37,716 bases of DNA, taken from positions 1 through 37,716 of the IMG/VR virus record IMGVR_UViG_3300009285_007418; one strand, given 5' to 3'. The stretch comes from a virus. Both the position numbers and the translations under genes were made by a program. Under the pieces are notes generated by a model. That model was not told the origin of the DNA and made no database searches. It was given only the letters and a program-made list of their open reading frames with translations. Position 1 is the first letter of the stretch. Each line of letters starts with the position of its first letter. Shown here one piece after another: positions 1-6,658 of the stretch.

Positions 1-2
1 GA

Positions 3-50
3 TACAAAATGAGCGCAGGAATTCGCAATATATCTGGTAAAAAAGATTGA
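3..50 (+). CDS. possible 3' end of an upstream gene (partial)
   Basis: A reading frame enters from the left edge and stops at position 50, just before the small terminase gene. Only about 15 codons are visible, so no function can be given. It could equally be chance open frame. Confidence 0.25.
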   Translation, partial: YKMSAGIRNISGKKD

Positions 51-68
51 CATGAACATGAGAATAAT

Positions 69-566
69 ATGAGTATAAAAGATATCCAGGTTACTACGAA
101 TGAGCTGGCTGATCTGTTGGATGTAGATCCTAAATATATCTCGCAGCTAGTATTGAATCATAGTTACCCGAAAGAAGATCACAATTCATTTTCTTTATAT
201 GATTTTATTAAAAAAAGATTTGAACATTTGAAAGAGATGTGTGATGATCGGGTTAAAAAAGTTCGTGAAGAAAGAACTCGTGACCGGTATGAAAGAGCCT
301 CTGCTGAACTTAAAGAAATGGAAGTGGAAAAACAAAAAGGGAAGTTGGTTAATGCTGATGATGTCGATTCAGCCTGGAAAGATGCTATGCAGGTTGTTAT
401 TAATAAATGGGATGGATTCCCCACTATGGTTGCTCATTTGTTGGTGGGTATTGATGATGTAAAACAAATTGAGATAATACTAACTGAAAAAAAAAATAAA
501 GTAAAAGCCGATATTGCCAAACAAACACTACATACTAAAGCATCAATACCCGGCACCGCTGAGTAA
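69..566 (+). CDS. terminase small subunit-like DNA-packaging protein
   Basis: The 165-residue product probably recognises the packaging site and delivers phage DNA to the large subunit. Residues 8-30 (ELADLLDVDPKYISQLV) look like a winged helix-turn-helix of the Nu1 type. Residues 50-95 are a highly charged helix likely to dimerise. The C-terminal half is helical, as in Nu1-like small subunits. The ATG at 69 has only a weak purine stretch upstream. The 3' end overlaps the earliest possible terL start, as is common for terS-terL pairs. The call rests mainly on the HTH plus the position directly before terL. Confidence 0.75.
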   Translation: MSIKDIQVTTNELADLLDVDPKYISQLVLNHSYPKEDHNSFSLYDFIKKRFEHLKEMCDDRVKKVREERTRDRYERASAELKEMEVEKQKGKLVNADDVDSAWKDAMQVVINKWDGFPTMVAHLLVGIDDVKQIEIILTEKKNKVKADIAKQTLHTKASIPGTAE

Positions 567-2523
567 TATTATTTCTGCTGGATGGTATTTATGGATGCCG
601 CGAGTTTTAAAGCCTTTGAGTGAATGGATTGCGAAGCGTTATGTTTCGCCTGCTGAGTCTGCGCGCCCGGGGCAGTGGGATAATGACACGACTCCCTTTG
701 CAGTCCCGGTGATGGATGCTTTTTCTAATCCAAAGGTTGAACGCATTACAATGGTTGGCTCTTCGCAGGTGGTTAAAACTGAAATCATCAAAAACATAAT
801 TGCATACATTATAGATAATAATATGGGACCGCTGCTTGTGGTGTATCCGAGTGATGGAGCTGCGCGTGAATTCTCTGTTGAAAAGCTTGAGCCGATGATT
901 GCACATAATAAATTTTTACGCGATAAAATTGCACCGGCAAAACCAAACAGTAAAGAGAATAAAACTCTCTATAAAAAGTTTGGACCTTACTTCCTGGCAA
1001 TTGTTGGAGGCAACGTTCCGCAGGATCTGGCTCGTAGATCTGTTAAGTATGTAATTGCTGATGACCGTGACCGAATCGGAACTGCAGGAAACGAAGGCGA
1101 TGCTGTTGAGCTTGCCTGGCAGAGAACTGAATCGTATGCTTTTCTCGGACGGAAGCGCGTGGAAATATCATCACCAACAATTGAGAACGCTTCTCCGATT
1201 ATGGATTCTTATGAATTATCGGATCAGGGCGAATGGTTTGTGCCGTGTCCGCATTGCGATCATTATCAAACATTTAAATTTGAAAATTTTGTATGGGATA
1301 AAACGGAAGAGAAAGATCTATTTAACAACGTAACAAAAAAAATCCACAGACCGGAAACGGTAAAGCTGAAATGCGAAAACTGTGCAGAGCTTATCGATGA
1401 AAAGCATAAGCAGTGGATGGTGAGCAGCGGAAAGCGTGTTTGCAAATTTCCTGAAAGAGTTGAGCATTTTGGTTTAAAAAATATTAATCGTATGTATTCC
1501 TTTTTTAGTCCGTGGTCGGGCATAGTTAAGGAATATCTTGATAGTAAAAACAATCGTCCAAAGCGTCAGGTATTCTGGAATACTGTTATGGGTATAACCT
1601 GGAAGCTGGATGTAAGCGAGACGATTGATGAAAATATTTTACTTAACCGGCTTGAGGATTATCTTACAGAAGATAAACCGTTCCTGCCGAATAAAATTTT
1701 ATATCTCACCTGCGCTGTTGACACACAGGGAGATCGTTTGGAGGTGCAGGTTGAAGGCTGGGGTTATGAGGAAGAGAACTGGGTTGTGCATTACGTGCAG
1801 CTCTGGGGTGACCCCGATATGCAGGATGTATGGAATCAGCTTGACGAGTTCCTTACAAAAACGTGGCAGCGCGAAGATGGTGCAACTTTGCAGATCGGCG
1901 GATATTATTTAGGCAAAAGATTCTTTGCAACTTTTATCGATAGCCAGGGCAAGAGTGCAAAATCGGTTTACGATTACTGCCTGCACCGCCAGCATAAAGG
2001 AATATTTTCAATTAAAGGAAGAGGCGGCACGGGACTTCCGCCGGTTATTAACCGCAGTAAAGTTGGGCAATACCGCCAAACGATACTCATCAACCTCGGT
2101 GTGGATTCAATTAAGGAAGTTATATGGAGCCGCTTGAAACGATTTCCTAAAGATGAGCAGGGTAATTTTAAGGGCGGCCCAAAGACCTGTCACTTTACAC
2201 GCGAGTTTTGCGATGAGATTTATTTTAAGATGCTGCTTGCTGAGCGTCCGCTGCTTAACGATGACCGGCGCGGCAACCAGATTATTCTCTGGAAAAAATT
2301 TCCAGCCGGTGCACGCAATGAGCCGTGGGATCTTAAGGTTTATAATTATGCTGCATACCTTTACAGTAATGTAAACTTGAGGCAGGTGGATGAAGCTATC
2401 CGTAACGAAATGATGAAGCAGAAAGTGGAAGAGCCGAAACCGCAGCAGTCCGGCAAACCGTTGTTTAAGAATAAAGTTAGTATGAGAGTTTCAAAAGGTT
2501 TTATTAATAGTTGGAATGAGTGA
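514..2523 (+). CDS. terminase large subunit, GpA family
   Basis: This is the ATPase-nuclease motor that cuts concatemers and pumps DNA into proheads. The ATPase part carries the P-loop region at residues 83-90 (SSQVVKTE) and a Walker B-like stretch at 180-187 (VIADDRDR). A zinc-binding knuckle follows (CPHC at 245-248, CENC at 287-290). The nuclease domain opens with CAVDTQGDRLEV at about residue 400, with Asp403 and Asp407 as likely metal ligands. Length is typical of the family. The widest frame starts at a TTG at 514. The ATG at 595 (residue 28) is an alternative just before the conserved N-terminus. The P-loop has Val87 where the family normally has Gly, and Walker B has Asp-Asp instead of Asp-Glu (see findings). 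Confidence 0.95.
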   Translation: MPNKHYILKHQYPAPLSNIISAGWYLWMPRVLKPLSEWIAKRYVSPAESARPGQWDNDTTPFAVPVMDAFSNPKVERITMVGSSQVVKTEIIKNIIAYIIDNNMGPLLVVYPSDGAAREFSVEKLEPMIAHNKFLRDKIAPAKPNSKENKTLYKKFGPYFLAIVGGNVPQDLARRSVKYVIADDRDRIGTAGNEGDAVELAWQRTESYAFLGRKRVEISSPTIENASPIMDSYELSDQGEWFVPCPHCDHYQTFKFENFVWDKTEEKDLFNNVTKKIHRPETVKLKCENCAELIDEKHKQWMVSSGKRVCKFPERVEHFGLKNINRMYSFFSPWSGIVKEYLDSKNNRPKRQVFWNTVMGITWKLDVSETIDENILLNRLEDYLTEDKPFLPNKILYLTCAVDTQGDRLEVQVEGWGYEEENWVVHYVQLWGDPDMQDVWNQLDEFLTKTWQREDGATLQIGGYYLGKRFFATFIDSQGKSAKSVYDYCLHRQHKGIFSIKGRGGTGLPPVINRSKVGQYRQTILINLGVDSIKEVIWSRLKRFPKDEQGNFKGGPKTCHFTREFCDEIYFKMLLAERPLLNDDRRGNQIILWKKFPAGARNEPWDLKVYNYAAYLYSNVNLRQVDEAIRNEMMKQKVEEPKPQQSGKPLFKNKVSMRVSKGFINSWNE

Positions 2524-3128
2524 TGATAAAATATCATTGTTTGTGTTGTAAAGAAGACAAAGGCGAGGATGATTTTTATTGGCGGAAAAATGGAAAGATT
2601 CATACACCTTGCAAAAAGTGTACAGCTAAGATTGGCAAAAAATATCGGATTAAAAATGATATCGCATTAAAAGAAAAATATAAAAAAAATGCGGAAAATA
2701 ATCGCGAGCTTTTGAGGAAAAGATATAAAAAATATAAGAAAGAAAAACCTGAATTGTCAAAAGCTAAAAATGCAAGATATTATCAAAAACACAAAGAAGA
2801 GTTACTTCAAAAAAGTAGAAGTTACAACCAGCGAGATTATGTTAAAGAAAAAAGGAAAATATATGTTCTCGGCCACAGAAAAGAAAAACGGACTTATGAT
2901 AAGAATAGAGTTGCAAATATAGATAATGGCTATGTGCGTGGTGTAATAAAAGTGCTTGCTGGAATGGAAAGCAAATATATTTCTGATGATCTGGTTGAAA
3001 GCAAAAAGCTTTTTATAATGATCAGAAGATATAAAGAAGGAAGATTGGCAGAGAATTTAAAACCAACATTAATTAACTTATTACAAAAACAAATTAGAGG
3101 GTACGAAAATGCAAGAATTAACAGATGA
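2523..3128 (+). CDS. small zinc-knuckle, lysine-rich protein (HNH-lineage-like N-terminus)
   Basis: The product is about 201 residues. Its N-terminus has two Cys-x2-Cys pairs (CLCC and CKKC) separated by an aromatic and basic stretch ending DDFYWRKNGKIHTPCKKC. This is the zinc module often found in front of phage HNH endonucleases, but I see no HNH catalytic core behind it. The middle is a very Lys/Arg-rich helix (residues about 40-120), which suggests nucleic-acid binding. The ATG at 2523 overlaps the terL stop (TGATG), implying coupling. It may be a cofactor of packaging or a nuclease remnant. Confidence 0.6.
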   Translation: MIKYHCLCCKEDKGEDDFYWRKNGKIHTPCKKCTAKIGKKYRIKNDIALKEKYKKNAENNRELLRKRYKKYKKEKPELSKAKNARYYQKHKEELLQKSRSYNQRDYVKEKRKIYVLGHRKEKRTYDKNRVANIDNGYVRGVIKVLAGMESKYISDDLVESKKLFIMIRRYKEGRLAENLKPTLINLLQKQIRGYENARINR

Positions 3129-3426
3129 AGAATTGTTTGACGGTGAATATAAATCATTTAAACTTATTATGATGGATGTTGAGGGTAAACCTGTTAACAA
3201 AGAAAGATTGGGGGCTTCTTACCATATCAGTTCAAAGGCTGATAAAAGGAGGCAACATAATACTGCTGCTAATCAAACAAAGATTCAATCAATAGTTTAT
3301 GCTGTTGAAAAAGGTAAATATTCATTGGAGGGTGGTATTGAAGATCTTTGTGATGTTGGAATATTAAATGCTAAAAATATTTTACGTGGTGCGCCTGCTC
3401 AATTGGAAGCTAAAAAGAAAGGATAA
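3109..3426 (+). CDS. hypothetical protein (105 residues)
   Basis: I do not recognise this family. The ATG has a good ribosome-binding site (GAGGG) lying inside the end of the previous gene, and the two genes overlap by 20 bases. The N-terminus is acidic, the middle is basic and polar (KADKRRQH), and the C-terminus is charged. No membrane segment or signal peptide is visible. The position between terL and connector genes suggests an accessory head or packaging role, but this is only context. Confidence 0.6.
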   Translation: MQELTDEELFDGEYKSFKLIMMDVEGKPVNKERLGASYHISSKADKRRQHNTAANQTKIQSIVYAVEKGKYSLEGGIEDLCDVGILNAKNILRGAPAQLEAKKKG

Positions 3427-3428
3427 AA

Positions 3429-3662
3429 ATGGATAAAGATAAAAACTATAACATCACAATCAACACAGAAGGTGGCTTCGGTGGTGATATGGACAAGTTT
3501 GCGCGTGAGATAATTTTTGATATTAAAAAAGCTAGAAAGGCAGAGCTACCGTCAGCGGAAAAGAAACTGATAGAGGTAAAAGAAAAGTTTTGGAAGCGCG
3601 AATTAAAAAAATTGAAACAACGGTTAGCTAAGTTCAAAATAAAACGTTCGCCCAAACTTTAA
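3429..3662 (+). CDS. small protein carrying a tape-measure C-terminus-like motif plus basic coiled coil
   Basis: The 77-residue product starts with a roughly 30-residue segment (INTEGGFGGDMDKFAREII) that matches the last 35 residues of this phage's tape measure protein at about 22 of 30 positions. Residues 40-75 form a strongly basic helix likely to be a coiled coil. The ATG follows a clear AAAGGA site two bases after the previous stop. Because tape measure C-termini act at the tail tip, this protein may bind the same partner. That role is inferred from the similarity alone. Confidence 0.65.
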   Translation: MDKDKNYNITINTEGGFGGDMDKFAREIIFDIKKARKAELPSAEKKLIEVKEKFWKRELKKLKQRLAKFKIKRSPKL

Positions 3663-3667
3663 AATAA

Positions 3668-4063
3668 ATGCGCTGCCCGCACTGCAAAACAAAAAACAAT
3701 TTTAAGCAGGAAGGCACATCTGTTTACTGTATTGCAAAAGTTAAGGCGGGGCTGGGCTTGTGCTGGTACACACTAACTCCGGAAGAGCGTAAAAAATATT
3801 TTGCAGAAAAAAGAAAACACGCAGAGCGGAAGAAGCGCAGTAAAGAATACTGGAAAAAATATTATTATGAACATCGCCGTGCGCGGCTGCATAATAATCG
3901 TAAATTTAAAGATGGAATAACTCTCAGCCAGGTTGCTATTATCAGAAAAACTTCGTATCAATCCGTGTGGAATAATTTAAGTAAATTTGATATCATCCCG
4001 GGAATAAAACCGGTGACGTTAAAGTTTAACCAAAAAGTAATTGAGTGGGTCCCGAAAAAATAG
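3668..4063 (+). CDS. zinc-ribbon and helix-turn-helix-like basic protein
   Basis: The 131-residue product begins with a CPHC pair and has further cysteines at YCIAK and LCWYT, forming a possible N-terminal zinc ribbon. A very basic helix follows (residues 40-80). The C-terminal part (residues 85-115, ITLSQVAIIRKTSYQSVWN) resembles a helix-turn-helix. This points to DNA or RNA binding, perhaps as a regulator or packaging accessory. No clear Shine-Dalgarno site precedes the ATG, which lies six bases after the upstream stop. I do not recognise a named family. Confidence 0.6.
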   Translation: MRCPHCKTKNNFKQEGTSVYCIAKVKAGLGLCWYTLTPEERKKYFAEKRKHAERKKRSKEYWKKYYYEHRRARLHNNRKFKDGITLSQVAIIRKTSYQSVWNNLSKFDIIPGIKPVTLKFNQKVIEWVPKK

Positions 4064-4090
4064 TAAGCAGTAAACAGTAAGTAGTAAGCA
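4061..4090. repeat. dispersed word, TAAGCAG/TAAACAG type
   Basis: This short intergenic stretch is built from near-repeats of AGTAAGCAGTAAACAGTAA. A 13-base part is found in reverse complement in the signal-peptide coding region at 20429-20460. A looser copy occurs in the attP region at 30215-30238. It looks like a fragment of a dispersed repeat rather than a regulatory site. Confidence 0.5.
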
Positions 4091-4112
4091 ATAAAATTTT
4101 AAAGGAGAAAAA

Positions 4113-4280
4113 ATGAAAAAAGACGAAGACTTATCAATCAAAACACCTTGTGCTTTTGCAGACGTAAAAAATATTAAACCGCTTCCACCTCCGTCAATTG
4201 CAGTAAAGGAAAGCGGTATTGGAACACCTTTGATTTTTGCAATAATGATATTTTGGTTGCTGATGTTTTTTTTGTTATAG
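4113..4280 (+). CDS. small protein with C-terminal membrane helix (55 residues)
   Basis: This short gene has an excellent ribosome-binding site (AAAGGAG, 7-9 bases before the ATG). The first 35 residues are polar and include a proline-rich piece (KPLPPPS). Residues 38-55 are a continuous hydrophobic stretch (PLIFAIMIFWLLMFFLL) with no residues after it, so it would be tail-anchored. Function is unknown. Confidence 0.6.
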   Translation: MKKDEDLSIKTPCAFADVKNIKPLPPPSIAVKESGIGTPLIFAIMIFWLLMFFLL

Positions 4281-4316
4281 GCTTATAGCTTACAGCCCGA
4301 AAGAAAGGATCTAACG

Positions 4317-4889
4317 ATGATTAACATAAAAACAAACATAGCCCAGTTCATCAACACCGAAATGAAGCGGATAAAGAATGCAACCAACACTGCAACGTTA
4401 TCCACAACAAATAAACTGGCTCAGCAGGGATTGACTGAAGCGCGTAAAACTATGCGTGAAGAATATAATATTAAGCTGAAGGATATCACGACTAACTCGA
4501 AAGGCAGGAGAGTAACTTATTACGAACGGGCAAAAGTTTTAAGCGAGCCTGCAAGCATCGTTGGTTTGGAGCCGGGAATATCACTCGGCAAGTTTGGCGC
4601 AAAGCAGAGAAAAGAAGGTGTTGCCGTCCAGGTTAAAAAGGGCGGAGCACCAAAAGTTATTAAGCACGCTTTTGGTCCCAAAATACCCCGGTTAGGTAAG
4701 GGGGTTTTTACCCGTCAGAATCCAAAAGATTCAACTGTGAGCAAGCGCCTGCCGATATTCCGTTTGTATGGTCCCGGTGCTGCAGTGATGATGAATAACA
4801 GAAAAGTATTTGCAAGAGTTAAAGCATTTGTCAGGGCAAAGTATGCTATTATTCTTGAACAAGAAATGAAATACAGATTAGGAAAATAA
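4317..4889 (+). CDS. minor tail protein Z-like tail completion/connector protein
   Basis: The 190-residue product resembles lambda gpZ, which is needed to finish and join the tail. It starts with an amphipathic helix (residues 5-30) and a conserved N-terminal region ending in TEARKTMREEYNIK. The C-terminal half has the family pattern RLPIFRLYGPGAAVMM followed by a final helix. Length fits the family. The gene lies earlier than in lambda, before the portal, so the module order is rearranged. An alternative reading is a generic head-tail connector. Confidence 0.7.
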   Translation: MINIKTNIAQFINTEMKRIKNATNTATLSTTNKLAQQGLTEARKTMREEYNIKLKDITTNSKGRRVTYYERAKVLSEPASIVGLEPGISLGKFGAKQRKEGVAVQVKKGGAPKVIKHAFGPKIPRLGKGVFTRQNPKDSTVSKRLPIFRLYGPGAAVMMNNRKVFARVKAFVRAKYAIILEQEMKYRLGK

Positions 4890-4898
4890 TAATTTAAT

Positions 4899-4932
4899 CC
4901 GGCTTCGTCCGGCAACCGCCGGACTACGCCGG
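4899..4932. repeat. strong intergenic hairpin (CCGGC...GCCGG)
   Basis: The two arms CCGGC-TTC-GTCCGGC and GCCGGAC-TAC-GCCGG pair perfectly around an AACC loop, apart from a symmetric 3x3 internal bulge. There is no T-run, so it is not a standard terminator. It sits 15 bases before the next ATG and leads into the ribosome-binding site of that gene. Confidence 0.75.
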
Positions 4933-4947
4933 GATAACGGAGGAAAA

Positions 4948-5157
4948 ATGAAGTATATAAAAATATTTTGTATTGGGACGATATTTAGTTTTGTTATTGG
5001 GCTACTCTTATTTTTAATGTTAATTTCTCTGGATCTTTCTGATAAATTGTCCCAGCAGCAAGTTGATATAATTGGTAATATTACTACGATTATTTCGGTA
5101 TTATTAGGCTTTCTCTTGGGGTATGCGTTTTATGAATCAAATAAAGAAATTTTATAA
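4948..5157 (+). CDS. two-helix membrane protein (69 residues)
   Basis: The product has two hydrophobic segments (residues 5-28 and 40-63) around a short polar loop containing DKLSQQQVD. The ATG follows the leader TAACGGAGGAAAA, and almost the same leader precedes the next gene at 5168. This suggests local duplication of the translation start or a recombination joint. No family is recognised. A holin-like or superinfection-exclusion role is possible but unsupported. Confidence 0.6.
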   Translation: MKYIKIFCIGTIFSFVIGLLLFLMLISLDLSDKLSQQQVDIIGNITTIISVLLGFLLGYAFYESNKEIL

Positions 5158-5167
5158 CGGAGGAAAA

Positions 5168-5380
5168 ATGAACAGAGTGTTTCACCAATATTTAATTAAT
5201 GATTTTATTGGGCAACATCGTAAGACTCAGGAAGATAAACTACCGATAGATGATGCAACCTATTCACTGATAGGTTATCCAATCCGATTTTATGAGGCTT
5301 GTTTAATATGGAAAAAATGTTCGGATGAATTAAAATTGGCTTTACAAAAAGAAATTGATGATATGAAAAAACAACCTTAA
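5168..5380 (+). CDS. hypothetical small soluble protein (70 residues)
   Basis: The frame is open from 5123, but the ATG at 5168 is chosen because a perfect ACGGAGG site precedes it and the upstream part overlaps the previous gene. The product is charged and helical, with several aromatic residues (RFYEACLIWKKC) and no membrane segment. I do not recognise it. Confidence 0.6.
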   Translation: MNRVFHQYLINDFIGQHRKTQEDKLPIDDATYSLIGYPIRFYEACLIWKKCSDELKLALQKEIDDMKKQP

Positions 5381-5525
5381 GTTTACTAACTACTCCCTAT
5401 TCCCTACTAACTTCTCCTTGATAATTTTTTACAACATTTCGGATTCATTCCTTTTAAAGCATTAACGAAGTTTACATCAGAATTCAAAAGACTTTAATCT
5501 TTTTACATTAATCTTTTATCTTGAT

Positions 5526-6116
5526 GTGAACATTCCCGATATCATTTTTGCAGGTGACGATTTAGAGTGGGTTGAATCATTCCCGAATGATGACGCCGGC
5601 AATGCGCTTAAAGCTTCCCTCGGATGGACCTACAAATACAGAATAATCAATTCAGCAAACCTTGCGCAAGTAACTGCCGCAGATATCGCATCCACAGCTT
5701 ACCAGACAGACGATCACAAATTTTCTTTAACATCCGCTAACACTTCAAGCTGGGTTGCCGGTAAATACCTTGCAACCGGTTACTGCGTTAAAGGATCCGA
5801 ATACCAGGTTATCGGAAGAAAAACTATTGAAATAAAAATTAATGTTTTTACTGCAACTACTTACGATTTCCGCACGCACGCACGCAAAGCTCTTGAAGCA
5901 ATCGAAGCAGCTATCGAACGGCGTGCAAGCAAAGAGCAGAATCAATTATCAATTTCAACCGGCGGAGGTTCATCGCGTGCAGTGCAGTTTATGACACTGG
6001 AAGAATTAATAAAAGCAAAAGCATATTACCAGTCTTTGGTTAATCAGGAGATCGCAGAAGAAAAAATGGATAACGGCGAAGCACCCGGCGGCAGAGTGAA
6101 ATTACAATTTTCATAA
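5526..6116 (+). CDS. gpW-like head-tail joining protein with N-terminal beta domain
   Basis: The N-terminal 105 residues look like a beta-sandwich (Asp/Thr/Ser-rich strands, WVAGKYLATGYCV). The C-terminal 70 residues (RKALEAIEAAIE... FMTLEELIKAKAYYQSLV) resemble gpW-type joining proteins, which fill the portal channel after packaging. The start is a GTG at 5526, since the overlapping ATG is closed at once by a stop. No good ribosome site is seen. It lies just before the portal region, which fits a connector. Confidence 0.6.
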   Translation: MNIPDIIFAGDDLEWVESFPNDDAGNALKASLGWTYKYRIINSANLAQVTAADIASTAYQTDDHKFSLTSANTSSWVAGKYLATGYCVKGSEYQVIGRKTIEIKINVFTATTYDFRTHARKALEAIEAAIERRASKEQNQLSISTGGGSSRAVQFMTLEELIKAKAYYQSLVNQEIAEEKMDNGEAPGGRVKLQFS

Positions 6117-6140
6117 TTATAAAATAAACGGAGTAACAAA

Positions 6141-6644
6141 ATGAAAACCTTAAAATCTTTCTTAGCAATTTTTATGATTGCATTATCATTCGTCATCCTG
6201 AGCGGAGTCGAAGGGCAGGCACAGGGAATTGTTGGTGTAAAATCTTACAACCTCGGAACCATCGCAAACACAGTCTGGGAATCTTATCAGTATGATACTT
6301 TTAAAGGACTTCTGAAAGAATTCGGCTGCACAAAAATTGATTCAATAATTATTTCAATGACTGTGGAAGGCGAAGCAGATGTTGATACTCTTAATTGGTA
6401 TCCTGTAAACTGGACGAGTAACGGAACCGCCGTTGTTGGTACTGTAAAAACTTTTACCGTAACTCTCAACGTTGCAGCTGCGGGAACAGGCACAGAAAGA
6501 TTATTTGTTTCAAATGCAGGCATTGCAAGTTCATTGTGGCGAGGCTACGAAGGATTTACCTGGCGAACTCGTGGCGCTGCCTCAGGCAACGATGCAACAG
6601 ATCCAAATAATTGTAAGGTAACACTTACGTTTTTCGGTTCTTAA
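6141..6644 (+). CDS. signal-peptide protein in the head module, function unknown
   Basis: The 167-residue product begins with a textbook Sec signal peptide (basic start, hydrophobic core about residues 7-21, likely cleavage in GQA-Q near 28). The mature part is beta-rich, with many Thr, Val and Gly and two Cys (GCTKID and NNCKVT). It has a good ribosome site (CGGAGT). It sits between the gpW-like gene and the portal, where exported proteins are not expected. A decoration protein or a lysogenic surface protein are options. The codons for VILSGVEG are a dispersed-repeat word (6192-6214, see findings). Confidence 0.65.
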   Translation: MKTLKSFLAIFMIALSFVILSGVEGQAQGIVGVKSYNLGTIANTVWESYQYDTFKGLLKEFGCTKIDSIIISMTVEGEADVDTLNWYPVNWTSNGTAVVGTVKTFTVTLNVAAAGTGTERLFVSNAGIASSLWRGYEGFTWRTRGAASGNDATDPNNCKVTLTFFGS

Positions 6645-6658
6645 ACTTACACTTACAC

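Noticed and set aside
46-66. TTGACA near the left edge as a late promoter
   Set aside because: There is no -10 box at a suitable distance; the only TAATAT is about 13 bases away.
5123-5167. Longer start for the 5168 gene
   Set aside because: It lies inside the previous gene and lacks a ribosome site, while the ATG at 5168 has a perfect one.
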